Assembly: GCF_003268675.1 (NCBI RefSeq)
Contig: NZ_CP029378.1
Location: 6,758,001-6,822,000 of the forward strand
Reading direction: 5' to 3'
Length of the DNA stretch: 64,000 nucleotides
From: Streptomyces bacillaris
GTDB lineage: Bacteria; Actinomycetota; Actinomycetes; Streptomycetales; Streptomycetaceae
Position numbers and translations under genes: made by a program. Positions 49,513-58,003 of the stretch are shown one piece after another. A model generated the notes under the pieces. The model did no database searches and was not told the DNA's origin. It was given only the letters and a program-made list of their open reading frames with translations. Positions within the stretch are counted from its first letter, which is position 1. Each line of letters starts with the position of its first letter.

Positions 49513-52500
49513 GCGCTCCGATATCCAGTCCGTCCTGGTCATCGGCTCGGGTCCGATCGTCATCGGTCAGGCCGCCGAGTTCGACTACTCCGGTACCCAG
49601 GCCTGCCGTGTTCTGAAGGCGGAGGGGTTGCGGGTCATTCTGGTGAACTCCAACCCGGCCACGATCATGACCGACCCCGAGATCGCTGATGCCACGTATG
49701 TGGAGCCGATCACGCCGGAGTTCGTCGAGAAGATCATCGCGAAGGAGCGCCCCGACGCGCTCCTGCCCACCCTGGGTGGTCAGACGGCGTTGAACACGGC
49801 GATCTCGATGCATGAGCAGGGTGTGCTGGAGAAGTACGGTGTCGAGCTGATCGGCGCGAATGTTGAGGCGATCAACAAGGGCGAGGACCGCGACCTGTTC
49901 AAGGGCGTCGTGGAGGCGGTGAAGGCGAAGATCGGGTACGGCGAGTCCGCCCGCTCGGTCATCTGCCACTCCATGGACGACGTCCTGGCCGGGGTGGACA
50001 CCCTGGGCGGCTACCCGGTCGTGGTGCGCCCCTCCTTCACGATGGGCGGTGCGGGTTCCGGCTTCGCCCACGACGAGGAGGAGCTGCGCCGGATCGCCGG
50101 CCAGGGCCTCACCCTTTCCCCGACCACGGAGGTGTTGTTGGAGGAGTCGATTCTGGGGTGGAAGGAGTACGAGCTGGAGCTGATGCGCGACAAGAACGAC
50201 AACGTCGTGGTCGTCTGCTCCATCGAGAACTTCGATCCGATGGGTGTCCACACCGGTGACTCGATCACTGTCGCCCCGGCGATGACGCTGACCGACCGGG
50301 AGTACCAGCGGCTGCGGGATGTCGGGATCGCGATCATCCGCGAGGTCGGGGTGGACACCGGCGGGTGCAACATCCAGTTCGCGATCGACCCCGCCGACGG
50401 GCGGGTCATCGTGATCGAGATGAACCCGCGTGTCTCCCGCTCCTCGGCTCTGGCGTCGAAGGCGACGGGTTTCCCGATCGCCAAGATCGCCGCGAAGCTC
50501 GCGGTGGGTTACACCCTGGACGAGATCCCCAACGACATCACCGAGAAGACCCCGGCCTCCTTCGAGCCGACCCTCGACTATGTGGTGGTGAAGGCGCCGC
50601 GTTTCGCGTTCGAGAAGTTCCCCTCGGCTGATTCGACGCTGACGACGACGATGAAGTCGGTGGGGGAGGCGATGGCGATCGGCCGGAACTTCACCGAGGC
50701 CCTCCAGAAGGCGTTGCGCTCTTTGGAGAAGAAGGGTTCGCAGTTCGCCTTCACCGGCGAGCCGGGTGACAAGGCCGAGCTGCTCGCCGAAGCGGTCCGC
50801 CCCACCGACGGCCGTATCAACACGGTCATGCAGGCGATCCGTGCTGGAGCCTCCCAGGAGGAGGTCTTCGAGGCGACGAAGATCGACCCCTGGTTCGTCG
50901 ACCAGCTCTTCCTGATCAAGGAGATCGCCGACGAGCTGGCCACTGCGGAGCGCTTGGACGCCGACCTGATCGCGGAGGCGAAGCGGCACGGGTTCTCCGA
51001 CGTCCAGATCGGGGAGATCCGCGGGCTGCGCGAGGACGTCGTCCGCGAGGTCCGCCACGCCCTCGGCATCCGCCCGGTCTACAAGACGGTCGACACCTGC
51101 GCCGCCGAGTTCGCGGCGAAGACCCCGTACTTCTACTCCTCCTACGACGAGGAGACCGAAGTCGCCCCCCGCACCAAGCCCGCGGTGATCATCCTCGGCT
51201 CGGGCCCCAACCGGATCGGGCAGGGCATCGAGTTCGACTACTCCTGCGTCCACGCCTCCTTCGCCCTGAGTGATGCGGGCTTCGAGACGGTGATGGTGAA
51301 CTGCAACCCGGAGACCGTCTCCACGGACTACGACACCTCCGACCGGCTCTACTTCGAGCCGCTCACGCTGGAGGACGTCCTGGAGATCGTCCACGCCGAA
51401 TCCCTCGCCGGCCCCCTCGCCGGAGTCATCGTCCAGCTCGGCGGCCAGACACCGCTCGGCCTCTCCCAGGCGCTGAAGGACAACGGGGTGCCCGTCGTGG
51501 GCACCTCCCCGGAGGCGATCCACGCGGCTGAGGACCGGGGTGCTTTCGGCCGGGTCCTGGCCGAGGCCGGGCTGCCCGCCCCGAAGCACGGGACGGCCAC
51601 CACCTTCGCCGCCGCCAAGGCCATCGCCGACGAGATCGGCTACCCCGTCCTCGTCCGCCCGTCCTACGTCCTCGGCGGGCGCGGCATGGAGATCGTCTAC
51701 GACGAGGCCCGGCTGGAGTCGTACATCGCGGAGTCCACCGAGATCAGCCCCACTCGCCCGGTCCTGGTGGACCGGTTCCTCGACGACGCCATCGAGATCG
51801 ACGTGGACGCGTTGTACGACGGTCATGAGCTGTATCTCGGTGGTGTGATGGAGCACATCGAGGAGGCGGGGATCCACTCCGGTGACTCGGCCTGCGCCCT
51901 GCCCCCGATCACGCTCGGCGGCTTCGACATCAAGCGGCTGCGCGCCTCCACCGAGGGCATCGCCAAGGGCGTCGGCGTCCTCGGGCTGATCAACATCCAG
52001 TTCGCGCTGTCGGGGGACATCCTCTACGTCCTGGAGGCCAACCCGCGTGCCTCCCGCACGGTGCCCTTCACCTCGAAGGCGACCGCCGTCCCGCTCGCCA
52101 AGGCCGCCGCCCGCATCTCCCTCGGTGCCACCATCACGGAACTCCGCGCCGAAGGGCTCCTGCCCAAGACCGGCGACGGCGGCACCCTGCCGCTGGACGC
52201 GCCGATCTCTGTCAAGGAGGCCGTGATGCCCTGGTCGCGGTTCCGTGACATCCACGGCCGCGGCGTCGACACGGTCCTCGGCCCGGAGATGCGCTCCACG
52301 GGTGAGGTGATGGGTATCGACTCGGTCTTCGGCACCGCCTACGCCAAGTCCCAGGCCGGCGCCTACGGCCCCCTGCCCACCAGTGGGCGGGCGTTCATCT
52401 CGGTGGCCAACCGGGACAAGCGCTCGATGATCTTCCCCGCCCGGGAGCTGGTCGCGCACGGCTTCGAGCTGATGGCCACCTCCGGCACCGCCGAGGTGCT

Positions 52501-52813
52501 GAAGCGCAACGGGATCAACGCCACGATTGTGCGCAAGCAGTCCGAGGGGCCGGGGCCCAACGGTGAGAAGACGATCGTCCAGCTCATCCACGACGGGCAG
52601 GTCGATCTCATCGTCAACACCCCCTACGGCACCGGCGGCCGTCTCGACGGCTACGAGATCCGCACCGCCGCCGTCTCCCGCTCCGTGCCCTGCCTGACCA
52701 CCGTCCAGGCCCTGGCCGCCGCTGTTCAGGGCATCGACGCCCTCAACCACGGCGGAGTCGGCGTCCGCTCACTCCAAGAACACGCGGAACACTTGACCGC
52801 GGCCCGCGACTAG
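49505..52813 (+). CDS. carB: Carbamoyl-phosphate synthase large subunit
   Basis: An 1102-residue synthetase of two homologous ATP-grasp halves (about 1-400 carboxyphosphate; 550-935 carbamoyl phosphate), an oligomerisation domain between, and a C-terminal allosteric domain (about 940-1080, GRAFISVANRDKRSMI). Each half begins with the repeat GSGP-x-x-IGQ-x-EFDY. It makes carbamoyl phosphate for pyrimidines and arginine. Codon usage is patchy: T-rich stretches such as 49,600-49,870 and 51,810-51,860 alternate with ordinary C-ending ones. Confidence 0.97.
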   Translation: MPKRSDIQSVLVIGSGPIVIGQAAEFDYSGTQACRVLKAEGLRVILVNSNPATIMTDPEIADATYVEPITPEFVEKIIAKERPDALLPTLGGQTALNTAISMHEQGVLEKYGVELIGANVEAINKGEDRDLFKGVVEAVKAKIGYGESARSVICHSMDDVLAGVDTLGGYPVVVRPSFTMGGAGSGFAHDEEELRRIAGQGLTLSPTTEVLLEESILGWKEYELELMRDKNDNVVVVCSIENFDPMGVHTGDSITVAPAMTLTDREYQRLRDVGIAIIREVGVDTGGCNIQFAIDPADGRVIVIEMNPRVSRSSALASKATGFPIAKIAAKLAVGYTLDEIPNDITEKTPASFEPTLDYVVVKAPRFAFEKFPSADSTLTTTMKSVGEAMAIGRNFTEALQKALRSLEKKGSQFAFTGEPGDKAELLAEAVRPTDGRINTVMQAIRAGASQEEVFEATKIDPWFVDQLFLIKEIADELATAERLDADLIAEAKRHGFSDVQIGEIRGLREDVVREVRHALGIRPVYKTVDTCAAEFAAKTPYFYSSYDEETEVAPRTKPAVIILGSGPNRIGQGIEFDYSCVHASFALSDAGFETVMVNCNPETVSTDYDTSDRLYFEPLTLEDVLEIVHAESLAGPLAGVIVQLGGQTPLGLSQALKDNGVPVVGTSPEAIHAAEDRGAFGRVLAEAGLPAPKHGTATTFAAAKAIADEIGYPVLVRPSYVLGGRGMEIVYDEARLESYIAESTEISPTRPVLVDRFLDDAIEIDVDALYDGHELYLGGVMEHIEEAGIHSGDSACALPPITLGGFDIKRLRASTEGIAKGVGVLGLINIQFALSGDILYVLEANPRASRTVPFTSKATAVPLAKAAARISLGATITELRAEGLLPKTGDGGTLPLDAPISVKEAVMPWSRFRDIHGRGVDTVLGPEMRSTGEVMGIDSVFGTAYAKSQAGAYGPLPTSGRAFISVANRDKRSMIFPARELVAHGFELMATSGTAEVLKRNGINATIVRKQSEGPGPNGEKTIVQLIHDGQVDLIVNTPYGTGGRLDGYEIRTAAVSRSVPCLTTVQALAAAVQGIDALNHGGVGVRSLQEHAEHLTAARD

Positions 52814-52822
52814 CAGCCCAGC

Positions 52823-52850
52823 AGGGGGACACCGGAAACGGTGTCCCCCT
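52823..52850 (+). terminator. GAAA-capped hairpin between carB and pyrD
   Basis: AGGGGGACACCG (52823-52834) pairs with CGGTGTCCCCCT (52839-52850) around a GAAA tetraloop, then CTCTCT. It may lower expression of pyrD-pyrF relative to carB. Confidence 0.75.
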
Positions 52851-52870
52851 CTCTGTGAGGACATCTCTCC

Positions 52871-53983
52871 ATGTACAAGTTCTTCTTCCGGCTGGTCTTC
52901 AAGCGGATGGATCCCGAGAAGGCCCACTACACCGCCTTCCGCTGGATCTGCCTCGTCGCCCGCATCCCCGTTCTGCGTACCTTCGTCGCCGCCGCTCTCG
53001 CCCCTCGCTACAAGGAGCTGCGCACCGAGGCCCTGGGCCTGCGGATGCACGGGCCGTTCGGGCTGGCCGCCGGGTTCGACAAGAACGCGGTCGGGATCGA
53101 CGGTATGGCGATGCTCGGGTTCGACCACGTCGAGATCGGTACGGTCACCGGTGAGGCGCAGCCCGGCAACCCCAAGCAGCGGCTCTTCCGGCTCGTCGCG
53201 GACCGGGCGCTGATCAACCGCATGGGCTTCAACAACGAGGGCTCGGCCGCCGTCGCCGCCCGGCTCGCGGCCCGTAACCCGGTCTTCCGCACCACCGTCG
53301 GCGTCAACATCGGCAAGACGAAGGTCGTGCCGGAGGCCGAGGCCGCCGCCGACTACGTGAAGTCCACCGAGCGGCTGGCCGCCCACGCGGACTACCTCGT
53401 CGTCAACGTCTCCTCGCCCAACACCCCGGGTCTCCGCAACCTCCAGGCGACCGAGTCGCTGCGGCCCCTGCTCACCGCCGTACGGGAGGCCGCCGACCGC
53501 ACCGTCACCGGCCGGCGCGTACCGCTGCTCGTCAAGATCGCCCCGGATCTCGCGGACGAGGACGTGGACGCCGTCGCGGACCTCGCCGTGGAGCTGGGGC
53601 TCGACGGGATCATCGCGACCAACACCACCATCGCCCGCGAGGGGCTCGGCCTGAAGTCCGGCCCGGAACTGGTGGGCGAGACCGGTGGGCTCTCCGGGGC
53701 ACCCCTCAAGGAGCGCTCCCTGGAGGTCCTGAGCCGTCTGTACGCCCGTGTGGGGACCCGGATCACCCTGGTGGGCGTCGGGGGCGTCGAGAGCGCCGAG
53801 GACGCCTGGCAGCGGATCCTGGCCGGGGCCACCCTCGTGCAGGGCTACAGCGCCTTCATCTACAAGGGTCCCTTCTACGCCCGGGCCGTTCACAAGGGCC
53901 TCGCCGCCCGGCTCGCCGCGTCCCCGTACGCCACCCTCGCCGAGGCCGTCGGCGCCGAGACCCGGAAGAAGGCCGCCCTGTGA
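52871..53983 (+). CDS. pyrD: Dihydroorotate dehydrogenase (quinone), class 2
   Basis: A 370-residue flavoenzyme oxidising dihydroorotate to orotate. It has the N-terminal amphipathic membrane-association helices typical of class 2 (YKFFFRLVFKRMDPEKAHYT), FMN-binding AAGFDKNA, and the catalytic Ser loop NVSSPNTPGLRNLQ. It is linked to menaquinone. ATG at 52871 with GTGAGGA upstream. Stop overlaps pyrF GTG. Confidence 0.95.
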   Translation: MYKFFFRLVFKRMDPEKAHYTAFRWICLVARIPVLRTFVAAALAPRYKELRTEALGLRMHGPFGLAAGFDKNAVGIDGMAMLGFDHVEIGTVTGEAQPGNPKQRLFRLVADRALINRMGFNNEGSAAVAARLAARNPVFRTTVGVNIGKTKVVPEAEAAADYVKSTERLAAHADYLVVNVSSPNTPGLRNLQATESLRPLLTAVREAADRTVTGRRVPLLVKIAPDLADEDVDAVADLAVELGLDGIIATNTTIAREGLGLKSGPELVGETGGLSGAPLKERSLEVLSRLYARVGTRITLVGVGGVESAEDAWQRILAGATLVQGYSAFIYKGPFYARAVHKGLAARLAASPYATLAEAVGAETRKKAAL

Positions 53984-54819
53984 CCCCCGAACCCTTCGGC
54001 GCCCGGCTGCGCCACGCCATGGACACCCGCGGGCCGCTCTGCGTCGGCATCGACCCGCACGCCTCCCTGCTCACCTCCTGGGGGCTGAACGACGACATCG
54101 CAGGCCTCGAACGCTTCACCCGGACCACCGTGGAGGCGCTGGCCGACCGGGTCGCCGTCCTCAAGCCGCAGTCGGCGTTCTTCGAGCGGTTCGGCTCGCG
54201 GGGCATCGCCGTACTGGAGAAGGCCGTCGCGGAGGCGCGGTCCGCCGGGGCGCTGGTCCTGATGGACGCCAAGCGCGGTGACATCGGCTCCACCATGGGG
54301 GCGTACGCGACGACCTACCTGGACAAGGACTCCCCGCTCTTCTCCGACGCCGTCACGGTCTCCCCGTATCTCGGGTTCGGTTCGCTGCGCCCGGCGCTCG
54401 ACGCGGCCGCCGTCTCCGGCGCGGGCGTCTTCGTCCTCGCGCTCACCTCCAACCCGGAGGGCGCCGAGGTCCAGCGCGCCACCGCCGCCGACGGCCGCTC
54501 GCTGGCGCAGCTGATGCTGGACCACATGGCGGCGGAGAACGCGGGCGCGGCCCCGCTCGGCTCGGTCGGCGCGGTGGTCGGGGCGACGCTCGGCGACGCG
54601 GGGGTGGACCTGGCGATCAACGGGCCGCTCCTCGCGCCCGGCATCGGTGCCCAGGGGGCGACCCCGGCGGACCTTCCGGGAGTGTTCGGGGCGGCGGTCG
54701 GCAACGTGGTGCCGAGCGTGAGCCGGGGCGTGCTGCGCCACGGTCCGGACGCGTCAGGGCTGCGCGAAGCCGCCGCGCGGTTCGCGGACGAGGTCCGCGA
54801 TGCCGTCTCCGGCAGTTGA
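53980..54819 (+). CDS. pyrF: Orotidine 5'-phosphate decarboxylase (type 2)
   Basis: A 279-residue TIM barrel making UMP. Catalytic motif LMDAKRGDIGSTMGAYA holds the K-x-x-D tetrad core; CVGIDPHASLL and PGIGAQGATPAD are typical of the longer type 2 subfamily found in actinobacteria. There is no orotate phosphoribosyltransferase (pyrE) in the operon, which is usual. GTG at 53980 overlaps pyrD. Followed by a terminator. Confidence 0.95.
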   Translation: MTPEPFGARLRHAMDTRGPLCVGIDPHASLLTSWGLNDDIAGLERFTRTTVEALADRVAVLKPQSAFFERFGSRGIAVLEKAVAEARSAGALVLMDAKRGDIGSTMGAYATTYLDKDSPLFSDAVTVSPYLGFGSLRPALDAAAVSGAGVFVLALTSNPEGAEVQRATAADGRSLAQLMLDHMAAENAGAAPLGSVGAVVGATLGDAGVDLAINGPLLAPGIGAQGATPADLPGVFGAAVGNVVPSVSRGVLRHGPDASGLREAAARFADEVRDAVSGS

Positions 54820-54883
54820 CCCTGGCACGTTTACAGGCTGTTGACGAGTTACTGACGGGAAACCCGGTGGTTATGCGGTAAAT

Positions 54884-54915
54884 GTCCTGGTCGGCCAAGG
54901 CTGACCAGGACTTTT
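54884..54915 (+). terminator. Terminator of the pyrimidine operon
   Basis: GTCCTGGTC (54884-54892) pairs with GACCAGGAC (54903-54911), with a further inner GCC/GGC, followed by TTTT. It is one of the few here with a U-run. Confidence 0.88.
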
Positions 54916-54926
54916 CGTCTGTTCTC

Positions 54927-54956
54927 GCTGACTACGGCGGCCTTGGCCGCTAGTCT
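54927..54956 (+). promoter_or_regulatory. Promoter upstream of the sIHF gene
   Basis: GCTGAC (54927-54932) and TAGTCT (54951-54956) are 18 bp apart, 107 bp before the sIHF start. Confidence 0.5.
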
Positions 54957-55063
54957 CCGTCGAGAGCGGCCGAGCACAGTGTGTTCGTCGCTCACCTGGT
55001 GGAGGGCGTCCAGCTTTCCCACCGGTCCGTATCCGACAGATCGACATCCGAGGTGACGTAGGC

Positions 55064-55387
55064 GTGGCTCTTCCGCCCCTTACCCCTGAACAGCGCGCAG
55101 CCGCGCTCGAAAAGGCCGCCGCGGCTCGCCGGGAGCGGGCCGAGGTCAAGAATCGACTCAAGCACTCCGGCGCCTCCCTCCACGAGGTCATCAAGCAGGG
55201 CCAGGAGAACGACGTCATCGGGAAGATGAAGGTCTCCGCCCTCCTGGAGTCCCTGCCCGGCGTCGGCAAGGTCCGCGCCAAGCAGATCATGGAGCGTCTC
55301 GGCATCTCCGAGAGCCGCCGGGTCCGGGGGCTCGGCTCCAACCAGATCGCGTCCCTGGAGCGCGAGTTCGGCGGCAGCGCCGCCTGA
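55064..55387 (+). CDS. sihF: Streptomyces integration host factor sIHF (nucleoid-associated protein)
   Basis: A 107-residue basic protein, same size as S. coelicolor sIHF and in the same position before gmk. Long N-terminal helix (PLTPEQRAAALEKAAAARRERAEVKNRLK), then a helix-two-turns-helix DNA-binding fold with VSALLESLPGVGKVRAKQIMERLGI, whose GVGK hairpin contacts backbone. It shapes the nucleoid and affects sporulation and antibiotic output in streptomycetes. Related to mycobacterial mIHF. GTG at 55064 with GAGGTGA upstream. Confidence 0.94.
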   Translation: MALPPLTPEQRAAALEKAAAARRERAEVKNRLKHSGASLHEVIKQGQENDVIGKMKVSALLESLPGVGKVRAKQIMERLGISESRRVRGLGSNQIASLEREFGGSAA

Positions 55388-55412
55388 CGTTCCGGCCTCC
55401 GTGCCGCCCGGC

Positions 55413-55434
55413 GTTCTCAGGCACCCCTGAGAAC
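55413..55434 (+). terminator. Short perfect hairpin between sIHF and gmk genes
   Basis: GTTCTCAGG (55413-55421) pairs with CCTGAGAAC (55426-55434), loop CACC. It ends 4 bp before a -10-like GATAAT, so it may serve as terminator and sit in the gmk promoter region. Confidence 0.6.
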
Positions 55435-55437
55435 CTG

Positions 55438-55443
55438 GATAAT
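55438..55443 (+). promoter_or_regulatory. -10-like GATAAT seven bases before gmk
   Basis: GATAAT ends six bases before the gmk ATG; TTCTCA 18 bp upstream is a weak -35. With no ribosome-binding site present, a leaderless gmk mRNA is likely. Confidence 0.4.
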
Positions 55444-55449
55444 CGGTCC

Positions 55450-56043
55450 ATGGCTGCAACATCCCGGGGGACGTCCCCCGTACCCCCGGACGTCCGTCCG
55501 CGGCTGACCGTGCTCTCCGGCCCCTCCGGGGTCGGCAAGAGCACGGTCGTCGCCCATATGCGCTCCGTGCACCCCGAGGTCTGGCTCTCCGTGTCGGCCA
55601 CGACGCGCAAGCCGCGCCCCGGGGAGCGCAACGGCGTCCACTACTTCTTCGTGGACGACGAGGAGTTCGACAAGCTCATCGCCAACGGTGAGCTGCTGGA
55701 GTGGGCCGAGTTCGCGGGCAACCGCTACGGCACGCCGCGCCGGGCGGTGCTCGACCGCCTGGAGGCGGGGGAGCCGGTCCTGCTGGAGATCGACCTCCAG
55801 GGCGCCCGGCTGGTCCGCCAGTCGATGGACGACGCGCGCCTGGTCTTCCTGGCCCCGCCGAGCTGGGAGGAGCTGGTCCGCCGGCTCACCGGCCGGGGCA
55901 CCGAGGCGCCCGAGGTCATCGAGCGCCGGCTCGCCGCCGCCAAGGTCGAACTGGCCGCCGAGGCCGAGTTCGATACGACGCTCGTCAACACCTCCGTCGA
56001 GGACGTGGCCCGCGAGCTGCTAGCCTTGATGCTTCAGGCTTAG
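55450..56043 (+). CDS. gmk: Guanylate kinase
   Basis: A 197-residue NMP kinase making GDP from GMP. P-loop SGPSGVGKSTV, GMP-binding SATTRKPRPGERNG and YFF, and EIDLQGARLVRQ are present. About 20 extra N-terminal residues precede the core. ATG at 55450 has no ribosome-binding site. Gmk is a known target of (p)ppGpp in many Gram-positives. It sits in front of rpoZ, a very conserved order. Confidence 0.96.
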   Translation: MAATSRGTSPVPPDVRPRLTVLSGPSGVGKSTVVAHMRSVHPEVWLSVSATTRKPRPGERNGVHYFFVDDEEFDKLIANGELLEWAEFAGNRYGTPRRAVLDRLEAGEPVLLEIDLQGARLVRQSMDDARLVFLAPPSWEELVRRLTGRGTEAPEVIERRLAAAKVELAAEAEFDTTLVNTSVEDVARELLALMLQA

Positions 56044-56108
56044 ATCTCCGTGATCGTTTCTTGGATCTGCGTGATCGTCCGGATCTCCTGATCCCGGATC
56101 TCCTGATC
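56043..56108 (+). repeat. Four imperfect GATCTCC(G)TGATC repeats between gmk and rpoZ
   Basis: GATCTCCGTGATCG (56043-56056), GATCTGCGTGATCG (56064-56077), GATCTCCTGATC (56082-56093) and GATCTCCTGATC (56097-56108), start-to-start 21, 18 and 15 bp. Each unit is bounded by GATC. The last copy ends 31 bp before the rpoZ GTG. Confidence 0.75.
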
Positions 56109-56139
56109 TTCGATCCACACCCCCTTCGGAAGGCAGAGA

Positions 56140-56412
56140 GTGTCCTCTTCCATCACCACGCCCGAGGGCATCATCAACCCGCCGATTGATGAGCTCCTCG
56201 AGGCCACCGACTCGAAGTACAGCCTGGTCATCTACGCCGCCAAGCGCGCGCGCCAGATCAACGCGTACTACTCGCAGCTCGGTGAGGGTCTCCTCGAGTA
56301 CGTCGGTCCGCTCGTCGACACCCACGTGCACGAGAAGCCGCTGTCGATCGCGCTCCGCGAGATCAACGCGGGCCTGCTGACCTCGGAGCCCATCGAGGGC
56401 CCCGCCCAGTAA
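56140..56412 (+). CDS. rpoZ: DNA-directed RNA polymerase omega subunit
   Basis: A 90-residue subunit with the conserved core PPIDELLEATDSKYSLVIYAAKRARQINAYY and the C-terminal PLVDTHVHEKPLSIALREI. It helps assemble beta' into polymerase. In streptomycetes its loss impairs development. GTG at 56140 with GGAAGGCAGAG upstream. Located 96 bp after gmk with an array of repeats in the gap. Confidence 0.97.
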   Translation: MSSSITTPEGIINPPIDELLEATDSKYSLVIYAAKRARQINAYYSQLGEGLLEYVGPLVDTHVHEKPLSIALREINAGLLTSEPIEGPAQ

Positions 56413-56440
56413 GCAGGACGGCACGCACTTCGTTCCATCA

Positions 56441-56469
56441 CAGGCCCGGCGGCCCGCCCGCCGGGCCTG
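56441..56469 (+). terminator. Hairpin after rpoZ
   Basis: CAGGCCCGGCGG (56441-56452) pairs with CCGCCGGGCCTG (56458-56469) over 12 bp, loop CCCGC. Confidence 0.82.
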
Positions 56470-56557
56470 AGGTGTGTCCGGGGCCGGGTGAACACGCGCG
56501 GTGCGGTGAGGCAGCATGGGGGTCACGTTCTTACGTTGCCGAGTGCGGGGAGACGCA

Positions 56558-57766
56558 GTGGACAAGCCGAAGGTCGTCCTGGGGGTCAGCGGGGGCATCG
56601 CCGCCTACAAGGCGTGCGAGCTGCTGCGCCGACTGACCGAGTCCGGGCACGATGTACGGGTCGTCCCGACCGCCTCGTCGCTGCACTTCGTCGGCGCCGC
56701 CACCTGGTCCGCGCTCTCCGGCCACCCCGTCTCCGACCAGGTCTGGGACGACGTCCACGAAGTGCCCCACGTACGGATCGGACAGGGCGCCGATCTTGTC
56801 GTCGTCGCCCCCGCCACCGCCGACATGCTGGCCAAGGCAGCCCACGGGCTCGCCGACGACCTGCTCACCAACACGCTGCTGACCGCCCGCTGTCCGGTGG
56901 TCTTCGCCCCCGCCATGCACACCGAGATGTGGGAGCACCCGGCCACCCAGGAGAACGTCGCCACCCTGCGCCGCCGGGGCGCCGTCGTCATCGAGCCCGC
57001 CGTCGGGCGGCTCACCGGCGTCGACACCGGCAAGGGCCGGCTGCCCGACCCGGGCGAGATCTTCGAGGTCTGCCGCCGGGTGCTGACGCGCGGGGTCACC
57101 GAGCCCGACCTCGCGGGCCGCCATGTGGTGATCAGCGCGGGCGGCACCCGCGAGCCCCTGGACCCGGTGCGCTACCTGGGCAACCGGTCCTCCGGCAAGC
57201 AGGGGTACGCGCTGGCGCGTACGGCCGTGGCCCGGGGCGCCCGGGTCACCCTGATCGAGGCCAACACCCAGCTGCCCGACCCGGCCGGGGCCGATGTCGT
57301 ACGGGTGGGGACGGCGATCCAGCTGCGCGAGGCGGTCCTGAAGGCGGCCGCCGACGCGGACGTGGTGGTGATGGCGGCGGCGGTGGCCGACTTCCGGCCC
57401 GCCGCGTACGCCCCCGGCAAGATCAAGAAGAAGGACGGCGAGGAGGCGCCCGCGGTCCCCCTGGTCCGTAACCCCGACATCCTCGCCGAGGTCGCCGCCG
57501 CCCGGGCCCGCCCGGGGCAGCTCGTGGTGGGGTTCGCCGCCGAGACCGACGACGTCCTCGCCAACGGCCGGGCCAAGCTCCGCCGCAAGGGGTGCGATCT
57601 GCTCGTGGTCAACGAGGTGGGGGAGCGCAAGACCTTCGGCTCGGAGGAGAACGAGGCGGTCGTCCTCGGGGCGGACGGGACGGAGACCCCGGTGCCGTAC
57701 GGACCGAAGGAAGCGCTCGCGGACACGGTCTGGGATCTCGTTTCGGGTCGGTTGCGGGAGATGTGA
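56558..57766 (+). CDS. coaBC: Bifunctional phosphopantothenoylcysteine decarboxylase/synthetase
   Basis: A 402-residue flavoprotein for coenzyme A synthesis. The CoaC half (about 1-185) has GVSGGIAAYKACELLRRL, the active-site His in DDVHEVPHVRI, and APAMHTEMW. The CoaB half (about 190-400) has ISAGGTREPLDPVRYLGNRSSGKQG and AAAVADFRP...KIKKK. It turns phosphopantothenate and cysteine into phosphopantetheine. GTG at 56558 with GGGGAG six bases upstream. Confidence 0.95.
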   Translation: MDKPKVVLGVSGGIAAYKACELLRRLTESGHDVRVVPTASSLHFVGAATWSALSGHPVSDQVWDDVHEVPHVRIGQGADLVVVAPATADMLAKAAHGLADDLLTNTLLTARCPVVFAPAMHTEMWEHPATQENVATLRRRGAVVIEPAVGRLTGVDTGKGRLPDPGEIFEVCRRVLTRGVTEPDLAGRHVVISAGGTREPLDPVRYLGNRSSGKQGYALARTAVARGARVTLIEANTQLPDPAGADVVRVGTAIQLREAVLKAAADADVVVMAAAVADFRPAAYAPGKIKKKDGEEAPAVPLVRNPDILAEVAAARARPGQLVVGFAAETDDVLANGRAKLRRKGCDLLVVNEVGERKTFGSEENEAVVLGADGTETPVPYGPKEALADTVWDLVSGRLREM

Positions 57767-57785
57767 CAATCAACCCCCCTCCGGC

Positions 57786-57832
57786 GAGCCGAAAGGGCTC
57801 ATAACGGGAGGGAACACCCGTCCGAACGGGTG
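57786..57832 (+). promoter_or_regulatory. Two small hairpins in the coaBC-metK gap
   Basis: GAGCC (57786-57790) pairs with GGCTC (57796-57800), and CACCCGT (57815-57821) pairs with ACGGGTG (57826-57832) with loop CCGA. They lie about 170-220 bp before the metK start. Either a terminator of coaBC or part of a structured metK leader. They do not match the SAM riboswitch classes as I know them. Confidence 0.4.
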
Positions 57833-58003
57833 GATTATCCTTCAAGTGTCCGCCGTGTCACGGGCTGTCGCGCTCCAAGGGGCGAGACGGATGCCCCGTC
57901 CGCCGGGCATGACCGATAAACTGGTCGACGGTGTGTGCCGAGCGCAGCTCTCGGACGTACCGCCCATGATCAGCCAGCAGCCGCTGCAACCCCAGGGAGC
58001 GAT

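Noticed and set aside
49415..52750. A 1111-codon minus-strand open frame opposite carB
   Set aside because: It is a frame shadow of a high-GC gene: Leu/Gly/Asp/Val-rich translation without domains or ribosome-binding site, while carB is complete on the other strand.
57767..58003. A SAM riboswitch before metK
   Set aside because: No match to the conserved cores of SAM-I, SAM-II or SAM-IV that I can place; only two simple hairpins are seen.
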